Source: CAG-964 sp902789345 (lineage in GTDB: Bacteria; Bacillota; Clostridia; Oscillospirales; Acutalibacteraceae). From it: a stretch of DNA of 64,000 bases. The stretch is from the NCBI GenBank assembly GCA_052117325.1, contig JBQKJJ010000010.1. The stretch is one strand, 5' to 3'. Below, in pieces: positions 1 to 7,747 of the stretch. The position numbers and the translations under genes were made by a program. The notes under the pieces are model-generated. The model worked only from the letters and a program-made list of their open reading frames with translations. It made no database searches and was not told the DNA's origin. Within the stretch, counting starts at the first letter, position 1. Each line of letters opens with the position of its first letter.

Positions 1-135
1 CCTTTTCCGTTCCGCTACGCTCCACTCCAAAGGCTTTCAAAAAACACTATACCAAACTTTGATTTATTTTTACCTAAAAATGGGTCACATCTATTTACAA
101 CGCAGAAAATTATTATTTAAAAATTTTTTATTGTA

Positions 136-164
136 TTGTTTTTTTACTGTAAATAAAATATAAT
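136..164 (+). promoter_or_regulatory. Sigma-A-type promoter for the nucleotidyltransferase-fold gene
   Basis: TTGTTT at 136-141 and TATAAT at 159-164 are separated by exactly 17 bases. Transcription would begin near 171, which leaves a short leader before the start codon at 194. Bases 1-135 hold no supported gene, only AT-rich sequence. Confidence 0.6.
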
Positions 165-193
165 TATTCTGTGTGAATGTGAGGTGGCTGTGC

Positions 194-1393
194 TTGAATA
201 AAAGAGTTCTGACATATTTTAAGGAATATTCGGCAATTTTTAGCTTTGTAAACTGTTCTGTTAATAATACTCAAATAGAGAATATAGATGAAAATTTAAA
301 CTGGCAGTTTATATTTACAGAGTCAAGACGGCTGGGTATGCTTACACTTGTTTACAATGCCATACAGCAGCTGCCTGACCAATACCGACCGGCACAGCAG
401 ATAATGAATGCTTTTTCAAAGGAAAACAGCCGACTTATTATAGTGGATACCAATCAGCTTATAGAGCTTGAAAAGCTGGAAAACGCCTTTGAGGAAAACG
501 GCATAGATATGCTGCCGCTAAAGGGTGCGTACCTAAAGCAAATGTACCAAAGCACATATTACAGATATATGGGGGATATTGATACATTTGTAAAGCTTGA
601 AGATTTTAAAAGGGCAAACCCTGTACTGGAAAAGCTGGGATATGTTCTGGAGGACGACACAGGTAAGGATTGGGAATATTTTAAAAAGCCCTATATTTTT
701 TTGGAACAGCACCACAGCATTGTAGAAAAGGAAATGCATACGGTAAATGAATACTATAAAAACATTTGGCAAAGGTGCAGTTTAAAGCAAGGAACTTCAC
801 ATATATATAAAATGAACCTTGAGGATATTTATATTTACCTGATTGTTCATGCCGTACATCATTTTGAATATTCGGGCATTGCGCCAAGGCTATTTTTGGA
901 CTTTTATGTTTTTATGGAGCATAACAAAGGAAATTTAGACCTGGAGTATGTAGATAAAATTTTAGGTGAATTTGGGTATTTGGAGTTTAGTAAAAAGGCG
1001 TTGGCAGTTGCCTACCGTTGGTTTTCAAAGGACGGCAGCGGTATTGATAAGGATAATGGGCTTGACCTATTTATTGCCGGCTGTGGGGATTTTGGCACAC
1101 TGGAAAATAATGTAGGCATACGAAGTGCCAATATGACAGAAAACGGCAAAAAGCCAAGTAGGGTTAAGTTTATACTAAAGCAGGCCTTTCCTCATACCCA
1201 GGTTATAGCGCAGGAATTCCCTGTGCTGAAAAAAGCTCCTGTTTTGCTGCCCTTTATTTGGGTGGCATATGTTGTGAAAAAAGCGGTTAAATCTCCTACC
1301 GTAAATTATTATAAGGAGATTAACAGCGAAACAGTTAGTTATTATAAGGATATAATAAGGCAAATAGGATTAGAAAATCGTAAAGATAAGTAG
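194..1393 (+). CDS. Nucleotidyltransferase-fold family protein
   Basis: The protein has 399 residues and looks like the uncharacterised nucleotidyltransferase family (NTP_transf_5 type) found beside polysaccharide and surface genes in many bacteria. The recognisable core is LKGAYL followed by YRYMGDID, where D128 and D130 would be the metal-binding Asp-x-Asp pair of the polymerase-beta fold. No substrate is known for the family. I chose the TTG start at 194 because GAGGTGG lies 6 bases upstream. A GTG at 173 is in frame but has no ribosome binding site. The gene stands alone behind its own promoter, and an inverted repeat follows its stop. Family assignment is fairly secure; function is unknown. 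Confidence 0.7.
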   Translation: MNKRVLTYFKEYSAIFSFVNCSVNNTQIENIDENLNWQFIFTESRRLGMLTLVYNAIQQLPDQYRPAQQIMNAFSKENSRLIIVDTNQLIELEKLENAFEENGIDMLPLKGAYLKQMYQSTYYRYMGDIDTFVKLEDFKRANPVLEKLGYVLEDDTGKDWEYFKKPYIFLEQHHSIVEKEMHTVNEYYKNIWQRCSLKQGTSHIYKMNLEDIYIYLIVHAVHHFEYSGIAPRLFLDFYVFMEHNKGNLDLEYVDKILGEFGYLEFSKKALAVAYRWFSKDGSGIDKDNGLDLFIAGCGDFGTLENNVGIRSANMTENGKKPSRVKFILKQAFPHTQVIAQEFPVLKKAPVLLPFIWVAYVVKKAVKSPTVNYYKEINSETVSYYKDIIRQIGLENRKDK

Positions 1394-1405
1394 TATGGGT
1401 TTTAT

Positions 1406-1436
1406 AATGCATATCATATATTCTTTTATATGCATT
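1406..1436. repeat. Stem-loop downstream of the nucleotidyltransferase gene
   Basis: AATGCATAT (1406-1414) is inverted at 1428-1436 around a 13-base loop. It is AT-rich and no strong U-tract follows, so it is at best a weak terminator. Confidence 0.35.
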
Positions 1437-1536
1437 TGTATTGGGTAGAAAATGGGTTTTGGTTAATGTATTGCAGACCATTGCAATTAAAAAAATATGG
1501 CAATTTTACAGCCGTAAGTAACGAAAGGGTTTAATT

Positions 1537-2766
1537 ATGAAAATAGGAAAGAAGATAGCTTTAATAGTTTGTTTTTTTGTGGTTTTAATGGGGCTTGTTT
1601 GGGCAAGTGCGTTAAAAACTACAGACACAGCGTCACTGCCGGCGTCAACCAAGGCAACGCCTGAAACTGTAGCAAAGAAGGAAAAGGAAACAAGACCGCC
1701 TCTGGAAGCGACACAGCCGGTGGTTTCAAAACTTGATAAGGGCACATTAAAAACTATTGATAAAAATGTAACTCAACAGCTAAAGGATATTGATTTTAAC
1801 GGTACATTTCTAATAGCTGTAGGCGATGAGGTTATTTACCACAAGGCTATGGGTTACAGCGATGTTGACAAAAAAATAAAGAATACATTGGATACTAAAT
1901 ACGAAATAGGCTCTTGTACAAAGCAATTTACCGCCACTGCCGTTGCAAAGCTTGCAGATGAGGGAAAGCTTTCGTTAAATGATAAAATCTCAAAATATAT
2001 TAAGGAGATTAAAACCGGCAAGGATATAAAAATCGAACAGCTTATGAATATGTGCTCGGGACTGCCGGACTATCTTAACGAATATATTTATTCCGTAGAA
2101 AGCGAAGAAAGGGAGGAGGACTCCACCCTTTCCAAAAAAGAATTTATTAATTGGCTAAATGACCGCGACACTATATTTGAACCGGGCGAGTGTTTTTCCT
2201 ACTGTAACAGCAACTACTATATTTTGGGAATGATTATAGAAGAAGTTACAGGCAAAAGCTATGAAAGCTACATACATGACGAAATTTTCTACCCGCTTTA
2301 TATGGATAACTCTTCACTTAAAATGACTGACACAAACTGCAAGGGCTATCTTGACAGCGACTTTACTCCGGGAATAAAAATTGACAGCAGTTATTTCTAT
2401 TCCGCAGGTGAAATTGTGTCTACCTCTACAGATATGCTTAGGTGGTTAAACGCATATACCCGTGGCGGTGTTTTAAGTGATAAAATGTTTGCCAAAGCAA
2501 CAAACGCAGGTACAGACGGCTTTAACTATGGCTACGGTTGGTTTGTAACCGACGACTACGCCTACCATACAGGAAACACAGAGCTTTTCTACGCTGTTGA
2601 CATTTTTACAAAAAAGGACGATATAAAAATAGTGGGACTTACAAATGTAAACAATACTACACTACAGCCTACAGCCTTGTCTGTTTTAAGAGAGGTTGAA
2701 AACCGGTTGTTCCCTGAAAATCATAATGAAAAAGCTACTCAAGAGCCTACAGACCTGACGGAATAA
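1537..2766 (+). CDS. Exported serine beta-lactamase-fold hydrolase (class C / DD-peptidase family)
   Basis: This 409-residue protein begins with a basic stretch and a hydrophobic segment (about residues 6-24) that serves as signal peptide or membrane anchor. A Thr/Pro-rich spacer follows. The Beta-lactamase family domain (about 75-390) carries all three active-site motifs: S126-C-T-K129 (nucleophile and base), Y222-C-N224 in place of the usual YSN, and H344-T-G346 as the KTG equivalent. Proteins of this family act on D-Ala peptides, esters or beta-lactams, and sequence alone does not separate these. The catalytic domain would sit outside the membrane. It lies 26 bases upstream of ispD in the same direction, so co-transcription is possible. 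Drug resistance should not be assumed. Confidence 0.8.
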   Translation: MKIGKKIALIVCFFVVLMGLVWASALKTTDTASLPASTKATPETVAKKEKETRPPLEATQPVVSKLDKGTLKTIDKNVTQQLKDIDFNGTFLIAVGDEVIYHKAMGYSDVDKKIKNTLDTKYEIGSCTKQFTATAVAKLADEGKLSLNDKISKYIKEIKTGKDIKIEQLMNMCSGLPDYLNEYIYSVESEEREEDSTLSKKEFINWLNDRDTIFEPGECFSYCNSNYYILGMIIEEVTGKSYESYIHDEIFYPLYMDNSSLKMTDTNCKGYLDSDFTPGIKIDSSYFYSAGEIVSTSTDMLRWLNAYTRGGVLSDKMFAKATNAGTDGFNYGYGWFVTDDYAYHTGNTELFYAVDIFTKKDDIKIVGLTNVNNTTLQPTALSVLREVENRLFPENHNEKATQEPTDLTE

Positions 2767-2792
2767 CGGTTTATATAAATTTAGGAGGAAAT

Positions 2793-3485
2793 ATGAAAAC
2801 TACAGCTGTAATTGTAGCGGCAGGCTCGTCTACCAGAATGGGCGGACAAATAAGCAAGCAGTTTATAAGCCTAAACGGAACGCCTACTATAGTACATACA
2901 TTAAAGGCTTTTCAACAGGCACAGAGTATTGACAGCATAGTTGTTGTTTGCAGAAAAACAGATATTATTGATATTAAAAGGCTGTCAAGTGAAAACGGAA
3001 TTACTAAGCTGACAGCTGTTGCAGAGGGCGGCAGTACAAGACAGCAGTCGGTAAAAAACGGTGTATTTCTTGCCAAAAACGCCGACTATATAGCAATTCA
3101 CGACGGTGCAAGACCGCTTGTTACACCCCAGGATATTAACAAGGTAGTGGCGGACGCACAGAAAAACGGAGCTGCCGCCTTGGGCGTGCAGGTAAAGGAC
3201 ACTATAAAAGTAGTGGATAATAACGGCTTTATACTGTCTACACCAAACAGAAGCAGTCTTGTAGCCATATATACTCCGCAGGTGTTTGAGACTAATATGT
3301 ATATGCAGGCGATGAAAAAGGCTGAAGAGGATAATAAGGATTATACCGACGACTGCCAGCTGGTGGAGGCACTGGGCAAACGAGTGCTTGTAACTGTAGG
3401 CAGTGCAGAGAATATTAAGCTGACTACCCCTGAGGATATTGCTGTGGCAGAAAGCTTTTTAAAGAGAAGAGGTAATTTAGAATGA
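2793..3485 (+). CDS. ispD: 2-C-methyl-D-erythritol 4-phosphate cytidylyltransferase
   Basis: The 230-residue protein has the usual IspD length and architecture. The N-terminal nucleotide-binding signature AAGSSTRMGG is followed by K-Q-F, and HDGARPLV and DDCQLVEALG also match the family. It transfers CMP from CTP to methylerythritol phosphate in the non-mevalonate isoprenoid pathway in the cytoplasm. The start at 2793 has AGGAGGA just upstream. Its stop overlaps the start of ispF by four bases (ATGA), which indicates translational coupling with the enzyme two steps later in the pathway. Confidence 0.95.
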   Translation: MKTTAVIVAAGSSTRMGGQISKQFISLNGTPTIVHTLKAFQQAQSIDSIVVVCRKTDIIDIKRLSSENGITKLTAVAEGGSTRQQSVKNGVFLAKNADYIAIHDGARPLVTPQDINKVVADAQKNGAAALGVQVKDTIKVVDNNGFILSTPNRSSLVAIYTPQVFETNMYMQAMKKAEEDNKDYTDDCQLVEALGKRVLVTVGSAENIKLTTPEDIAVAESFLKRRGNLE

Positions 3486-3955
3486 GAATAGGACATGGAT
3501 ATGATGTACATAGACTAACAGAAAATAGAAAGCTTATTATAGGCGGAGTGGAAATCCCATACGAAAAGGGACTTTTGGGCCATTCCGACGCCGATGTGCT
3601 TACCCACGCAATAATGGACGCCTTGCTTGGTGCGGCGGCACTGGGGGACATAGGCAAGCTGTTTCCGGATAACGACCCGGCATACAGCGGTGCAGACAGC
3701 ATACAGCTGTTAAAGCAGGTGTGCAGTGTTTTGCAGAAAAACGGTTACAAAATAGGCAATATAGACAGTACGGTTATTGCACAACAGCCAAAGCTAAAGC
3801 CGTATATTGACCAAATGCGAAATACCCTTGCAGATGCCTGTGGTGTGTCTGCAGGTCAGGTAAGCGTAAAGGCAACTACAGAAGAAAAACTGGGCTTTAC
3901 AGGAAACGGCCAGGGTATATCCGCACACGCCGTTTGTTTAATTGAAAATATATAG
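3482..3955 (+). CDS. ispF: 2-C-methyl-D-erythritol 2,4-cyclodiphosphate synthase
   Basis: The protein has 157 residues, the normal length for this homotrimeric zinc enzyme, which cyclises CDP-methylerythritol phosphate with release of CMP. The zinc site Asp-Val-His (GYDVHRL near residue 10) and the motif HSDADVLTHAIMDALLGA are intact, as is TTEEKLGFTG near the C-terminus. Translation starts inside the ispD stop (ATGA), so the two are expressed as a unit. The following HIT-like gene starts 14 bases after its stop and probably belongs to the same transcript. Confidence 0.95.
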   Translation: MRIGHGYDVHRLTENRKLIIGGVEIPYEKGLLGHSDADVLTHAIMDALLGAAALGDIGKLFPDNDPAYSGADSIQLLKQVCSVLQKNGYKIGNIDSTVIAQQPKLKPYIDQMRNTLADACGVSAGQVSVKATTEEKLGFTGNGQGISAHAVCLIENI

Positions 3956-3969
3956 CAGGTGATGTAAAT

Positions 3970-4431
3970 ATGTGCCTGATATGCGATAGAATAAATATGA
4001 TAAAACAGGGAACTAACAAATATTTTGTTGCCGAGCTGGAAACAGGCTATGTAGTGCTGGGGGATAATCAGCATTTTTTAGGATATACCCTGTTTTTGTG
4101 CAAACAGCACGCTACAGAGCTTTACAACTTGGAGCATAGCTTTATGATGAAATATCTTGAAGAAATGGCATTGGTTGCACAGGCTGTACAAAATACCTTT
4201 GGTGCTAAAAAAATGAATTATGAGCTGTTAGGCAATGGTGATTCCCATTTGTACTGGCATTTGTTCCCAAGAAACGACGGAGATTTAGAGGAATACGGAG
4301 TAAACGGAAAAGGTCCGGTGTGGTGGTATCCACCGGAAAAAATGTATAGTGACAGCAATAAGCTTTCTGACCAAGAGCTGGAAAGGCTGAAAAATAAACT
4401 GCTTACAGAAATTAACAAGCTTTTGAAGTAA
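3970..4431 (+). CDS. HIT-superfamily protein with altered histidine triad
   Basis: The protein has 153 residues. The N-terminal Cys pair (MCLIC) and the overall layout match HIT-family nucleotide hydrolases (Ap4A hydrolase/HINT group). The triad region reads GDSHLYWHLFPR. The family pattern is His-x-His-x-His and the middle histidine is the covalent nucleophile, but here that position is Tyr (TAC at 4250-4252). The outer two histidines remain. The protein may therefore have lost AMP-lysine or Ap4A hydrolase chemistry, or may bind nucleotides only. AGGTGA precedes the start, and the gene follows ispF by 14 bases. Family membership is clear; activity is doubtful. Confidence 0.8.
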   Translation: MCLICDRINMIKQGTNKYFVAELETGYVVLGDNQHFLGYTLFLCKQHATELYNLEHSFMMKYLEEMALVAQAVQNTFGAKKMNYELLGNGDSHLYWHLFPRNDGDLEEYGVNGKGPVWWYPPEKMYSDSNKLSDQELERLKNKLLTEINKLLK

Positions 4432-4644
4432 GCAGTGGGTAACAGCATATTGTTAAGGCTTTTCCCCTTTTTACGGCTTGTGCTGTAAGCAGGGCGTAAA
4501 TAGGGTACTTCTAAAGCAGTTGGTTTTGCTGTTTAGTTATAAGGCAGTCTGTTTGTGTACAGCTGTACTTTATAAAGAGCTTTTATTTTAATTTTGGTTT
4601 TAACATTTGGCAAAACGGTTTACAGACAACAGGCGTTATACCGC

Positions 4645-4673
4645 TTGACAAATTCGCATAATTAAATTAAAAT
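4645..4673 (+). promoter_or_regulatory. Promoter of tRNA-Arg
   Basis: TTGACA (4645-4650) and TAAAAT (4668-4673) have 17-base spacing, about 55 bases upstream of the mature tRNA. A TATAAT further on is 24 bases from the same -35 box and therefore too far away. The rest of 4432-4644 shows no gene. Confidence 0.55.
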
Positions 4674-4726
4674 ATATAATGCATTCTGTGTGACTGTTGC
4701 TTTGCGGCAGTCCCTTAGAAAAGCGT

Positions 4727-4803
4727 GTTTCCGTAGCTCAGCTGGATAGAGCGACCGCCTCCTAAGCGGTAGGTCGGGTGTTCGAATCACCTCGGGAACG
4801 CCA
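4727..4803 (+). tRNA. tRNA-Arg (anticodon CCU)
   Basis: The 77-base cloverleaf is complete. Its acceptor stem is GTTTCCG/CGGGAAC with one G-U pair. The D arm is GCTC/GAGC, the anticodon stem ACCGC/GCGGT encloses loop CTCCTAA, and the T arm contains TTCGAAT. The anticodon CCU reads AGG arginine codons. The 3' CCA is encoded in the DNA. It is a single tRNA gene with its own promoter and terminator. Confidence 0.95.
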
Positions 4804-4808
4804 GTTTA

Positions 4809-4848
4809 ATCCGCACTTGATTATTATTTCATCAAGTGCGGATTTTTT
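4809..4848 (+). terminator. Intrinsic terminator of tRNA-Arg
   Basis: A perfect 13-bp stem (4809-4821 with 4831-4843) and a 9-base loop run into a T-tract, six bases after the tRNA CCA end. Confidence 0.9.
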
Positions 4849-4886
4849 CATTTTTAGTTCCAAATTAAAGTGAATAGGATTGACTC

Positions 4887-4966
4887 TTTACTAATGGCAG
4901 CAGCATAATCTAATAAATTAATAACACTTATTTTTTACTAATGGCAGTAAGCTTAATTTAATAAAT
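4887..4966. repeat. Imperfect direct repeat downstream of tRNA-Arg
   Basis: Two copies of a 32-33 base element beginning TTTACTAATGGCAG start at 4887 and 4934 and both end in TAATAAAT. They lie in AT-rich non-coding DNA between the tRNA terminator and the CpXC gene. No function can be read from the sequence. Confidence 0.6.
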
Positions 4967-5021
4967 ATACTCCTCTGTATACGCAATTTTAAGTTTGCGA
5001 CAGGCTGTATTAATAAAAACA

Positions 5022-5062
5022 GGGCAAATACAAACGGGTTTGTTAATCCGCTGTATTTGCCC
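5022..5062 (-). terminator. Terminator for the CpXC gene
   Basis: GGGCAAATACA (5022-5032) is inverted at 5052-5062. Read on the minus strand the stem is followed by TGTTTTTATT, which fits termination about 65 bases after the CpXC stop. Confidence 0.65.
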
Positions 5063-5127
5063 ATAATTTTTATACTGTTTAAGTGTAAAGCCTATTAAAA
5101 ATAAAATCCTTATTTAGGTGCGTTATA

Positions 5128-5799
5128 TTACATTGTGTCAAAACCAAAGCGTTGGTACCTAAACAGGATATTGTCTGCCCATGCTTTGTCTATTTTTATA
5201 AAGCCTTTCATTGACCGTTCTTTTTTGCCAAGTCGGCTGACAATGCTCCAGGATTTTCTGTACACATCCAGTTTGGTGGTTTGAGTGTAAACCTGGTTAT
5301 TATCCAAGAAAAAGGTAAAGCCCATAATATTATCTTCTTTGTTATATACAGAGAAATACCCATCGTTTGCAATCATTTTTGTTTTCTTTTGTACAGCGCC
5401 GGCTACGGCGGCTTTTGTAAGCTCAACTGCCATATCGTCAAGCTCGGATTCAAAAATAATTATTTTTTCGCGAAACTCATTAAAGGTGGGTACAATGCGC
5501 TTTGTTATTTTCGGCATATCCTCAAATTCCATTTCTACGGCACGGTCAACCATTTGTCCCTTTTCAATGCCGGGAATAAAATAAACCATAAATTTGTTTC
5601 GTACATCATTATAAAGGCAAGGGTAGTAGAGCCTTGCACGGTACTCGCAGTAGGGACAGTAAAAATCAAAAAGCTGACCTGAAAGGATCTTGTCCCTTAG
5701 CTTAATGTCCTCTTGTGCGTTTATATGCTTGTATATATGAATGTGATTTGTAGCGTCACACTTAGGGCAGTGAAGTTGTTTTATATCAACTAATGCCAT
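5128..5799 (-). CDS. CpXC-domain protein
   Basis: The 223-residue protein begins with a metal-binding region resembling the CpXC family. C11-P-K-C14 is followed about 35 residues later by CPYC, suggesting a four-cysteine zinc site. The rest is an alpha/beta domain with no catalytic motif I recognise, and the family has no established function. An AGGTGAAAA ribosome binding site precedes the start. The gene is transcribed towards the tRNA and ends at a hairpin terminator. It lies 89 bases downstream of lexA on the same strand, so it could be read from the lexA promoter. Confidence 0.7.
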   Translation of the reverse strand: MALVDIKQLHCPKCDATNHIHIYKHINAQEDIKLRDKILSGQLFDFYCPYCEYRARLYYPCLYNDVRNKFMVYFIPGIEKGQMVDRAVEMEFEDMPKITKRIVPTFNEFREKIIIFESELDDMAVELTKAAVAGAVQKKTKMIANDGYFSVYNKEDNIMGFTFFLDNNQVYTQTTKLDVYRKSWSIVSRLGKKERSMKGFIKIDKAWADNILFRYQRFGFDTM

Positions 5800-5888
5800 T
5801 AGGTTTTCACCTCCGAAATCGTTTTCAAAACATTATCATTATATAACCGGAATATGTAAAAATCAGCAGAAATTTGTCTGTATGGCTA

Positions 5889-6473
5889 TTAATAATAGCG
5901 AACTACAGATATTACCTGACCAAGTATACAGCACTCGTCTACTATAATAGGGTCATAGCTGTCGTTTTCAGGCTGAAGACGAAAATGTCCGTTTTCTTTA
6001 TAAAATCTCTTTACGGTGGCCTCGTCGTCAATCATAGCCACTACAATTTGACCGTTATCAGCAACAGGTGTTTTATGTACAACAACAATGTCGTTATCCA
6101 GTATGCCGGCGTTTATCATACTTTCGCCTACCACACGCAGTGCAAAAAGCTCACGGCCACGCCTTATGCTGTCGCTTACAGGCACATAGCCCTGAATATC
6201 CTCTACAGCCAAAATAGGCATACCGGCTGTTACTCTGCCTAAAATAGGCACAACAGCGGTGTTGTCATTGCTTAGTCTAATTGAGCGGTTGGCACCCTGG
6301 TGGCGTTTAATAAGTCCCTTTTCCTCTAATGTTTTTAAATGAGCGTGCACTGTAGCGGTGGACTTTAGTCCGGTAGCCGCACATATTTCTCTTACGGTAG
6401 GTGACACACCCTCCTGCACATTGGCACATATGTAGTCAAAAATTTTCTGTTGGCTTTTTGTAAGCCCTGCCAT
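5889..6473 (-). CDS. lexA: SOS repressor LexA
   Basis: The 194-residue protein is slightly shorter than the usual 200-215. The N-terminal winged helix (about 1-65, with GVSPTVREICAATG and STATVHAHLK) binds SOS boxes. The self-cleavage site Ala-Gly is in GRVTAGMPI. The C-terminal S24 peptidase-like domain has the catalytic Ser in GESMINAGI and the Lys in EATVKRFY. LexA represses DNA-damage genes until RecA stimulates its autocleavage. GAGGTG on the minus strand precedes the start. Its promoter at 6503-6531 is overlapped by a palindromic element that could be its own operator. Within this window uvrB is a likely regulon member on family grounds, but I did not find a clear box there. Confidence 0.93.
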   Translation of the reverse strand: MAGLTKSQQKIFDYICANVQEGVSPTVREICAATGLKSTATVHAHLKTLEEKGLIKRHQGANRSIRLSNDNTAVVPILGRVTAGMPILAVEDIQGYVPVSDSIRRGRELFALRVVGESMINAGILDNDIVVVHKTPVADNGQIVVAMIDDEATVKRFYKENGHFRLQPENDSYDPIIVDECCILGQVISVVRYY

Positions 6474-6502
6474 ATAAATACACCTCGCTTAATCTATAGG
6501 GT

Positions 6503-6541
6503 ATTATAGCATATGGGCTGCAAAAAATCAAACATTTGTTT
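6503..6541 (-). promoter_or_regulatory. lexA promoter with candidate SOS box
   Basis: On the minus strand TTGATT (6531-6526) and TATAAT (6508-6503) are 17 bases apart. The palindromic-arm sequence AAACATTTGTTT (6530-6541) abuts and overlaps the -35 box. It resembles the Gram-positive LexA box GAAC-N4-GTTC with weakened outer bases. The promoter is convincing; calling the element an operator is inference. Confidence 0.6.
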
Positions 6542-6680
6542 AAAATTTTGCAGAATTTGGTGGGTAATTAGTTTTGTTATAAAGGCAAAACAGAGATATA
6601 AAGAGGTAAAATACAATGATAAAATTTTATTTTGCAACTAATAGTTGTTCATAATACCTTTTACTTTTCTTAAATAATTA

Positions 6681-6709
6681 TTCATATGGTGTTCATAAGT
6701 GAATATTAT
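6681..6709 (+). promoter_or_regulatory. Promoter of candidate small RNA
   Basis: TTCATA (6681-6686) and TATTAT (6704-6709) are spaced by 17 bases and fire towards a hairpin-rich, terminator-ended stretch that has no convincing open reading frame. Confidence 0.45.
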
Positions 6710-6715
6710 TATTTA

Positions 6716-6855
6716 CCCATACTCAACAACGGAGCCGCACCGTTGGAGTATAAAATGTTCTACCCTCCTCAAAATGTACCCCTCAAACTTAAAAAGAACA
6801 GAACAGGAAAGCACTACGGTAATCCGCAAATACCGTAGTGCTTTTTCTTGTTTTT
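6716..6855 (+). ncRNA. Candidate small regulatory RNA with C-rich unpaired region
   Basis: A 130-140 base transcript is suggested between lexA and the XRE gene. It would start with a hairpin (6719-6724 and 6727-6732 paired with 6740-6751, with a two-base AA bulge and a 7-base loop). It then has an unpaired stretch holding CCCTCCTC (6763-6770) and ACCCCTC (6778-6784), and ends in a strong terminator. C-rich single-stranded motifs that can pair with Shine-Dalgarno sequences are typical of Gram-positive trans-acting sRNAs. No known RNA family signature (6S, SRP, tmRNA, RNase P) is visible. The only open frame across it (6699-6896) has no ribosome binding site and runs through the terminator. Confidence 0.5.
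6809..6855 (+). terminator. Strong intrinsic terminator
   Basis: A perfect 13-bp stem (6809-6821 with 6831-6843) and a 9-base loop are followed by TTTTT CTTG TTTTT. No protein gene lies directly upstream on this strand, which is the main reason to suspect a small RNA. Confidence 0.9.
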
Positions 6856-6910
6856 ATGCTTTATTTCAGGCTTTTTTACAGCAAGTGTTTATGTGAGCTT
6901 ACGGCTAAAA

Positions 6911-7747
6911 TTATTTGCCCTCTATTACACTGCAAATTGCGTAGTAGATAGGAATAGTCAGAAAGATTATCCAGCCCGGGTGCCATAAATTACAGCATAA
7001 GCCCAATACTATGTAAACCGCCACCACAAGTACAGGAAAGCAGAATTTGGACGGCTTTCTTTTTCTGATTGCCTCAGGAATAGACAGAATAACAGGAATA
7101 GCCAAAAATACTACCCACGCAATTCCCCATAGTTTAAAGGTACAACCCATAACAAGAAAGGCTACCACTGTTACAAGTGGAATGGTAGAATAGAGGATTT
7201 TCTTAGCGGCGCTTGATTTTGAACCCTTGCCGTTATGCTTTACATCGTCGGAAAAGTGAATATGGCCGTCTTCGTCGGTGTATGCCTTGGTTTCGCCGTT
7301 TTCCTCTACAAAAACGCCGTTGTTATCTACGGATACCTTGGTTCCGTTTCTGTCATTTACATGAATTCCGTCAAAGCCTATGTGTACATTATCACCGTTG
7401 TCGTCAATATGTATTCCGTTTTTAAAGGAAACCTTGCTTTTCTTTTGGCTGTTGCTTTCATCGGTGTTTTGTTCTTGTTTTTCCTCGTTGTGGTATGGCT
7501 GACTGTCGGTTTGTTCTTGGGTGGCGTCCTCCTGCTTGTAGGAGTCGCTGCCTGTAAGCAGTTGGTCTACAGTTACGCCGTATATTTTTGCCAGTGCAAT
7601 TAAATTGTCTGTGTCGGGTGAGGCCTCGGCTCTTTCCCATTTTGAAACAGCCTGCCTGCTTACGCCTATTTTTTCTGCCAGCTGTTCTTGCGAAAGGTTG
7701 TGTTCCTTTCTAAGCTTACATAATCTGTTTGCAATTTCAATATTCAT
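6911..7747 (-). CDS. XRE-family regulator fused to beta-repeat and membrane domains
   Basis: This 278-residue protein starts with a classic Cro/CI-type helix-turn-helix (about 5-62, containing LSQEQLAEKIGVSRQAVSKW). A charged Gln/Glu/Ser linker follows. Residues about 108-168 are short beta repeats of the form G-I-H-[IV]-x-D-x-[GN]. The C-terminus (about 183-278) has four hydrophobic segments. It would be a DNA-binding protein held at the membrane, able to sense envelope state, but no ligand or target is known. AGGAGG-like sequence on the minus strand precedes the start. No partner gene is adjacent: a degenerate minisatellite lies upstream and a candidate sRNA downstream. Confidence 0.75.
   Translation of the reverse strand: MNIEIANRLCKLRKEHNLSQEQLAEKIGVSRQAVSKWERAEASPDTDNLIALAKIYGVTVDQLLTGSDSYKQEDATQEQTDSQPYHNEEKQEQNTDESNSQKKSKVSFKNGIHIDDNGDNVHIGFDGIHVNDRNGTKVSVDNNGVFVEENGETKAYTDEDGHIHFSDDVKHNGKGSKSSAAKKILYSTIPLVTVVAFLVMGCTFKLWGIAWVVFLAIPVILSIPEAIRKRKPSKFCFPVLVVAVYIVLGLCCNLWHPGWIIFLTIPIYYAICSVIEGK

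Noticed and set aside
1537..2766. Antibiotic-resistance beta-lactamase
   Set aside because: The motifs fit the wider serine hydrolase/DD-peptidase family; nothing in the context points to resistance.
5281..5682. 133-codon plus-strand open frame across the CpXC gene
   Set aside because: It lies wholly opposite the CpXC gene, has no ribosome binding site, and its residue pattern is that of an antisense reading.
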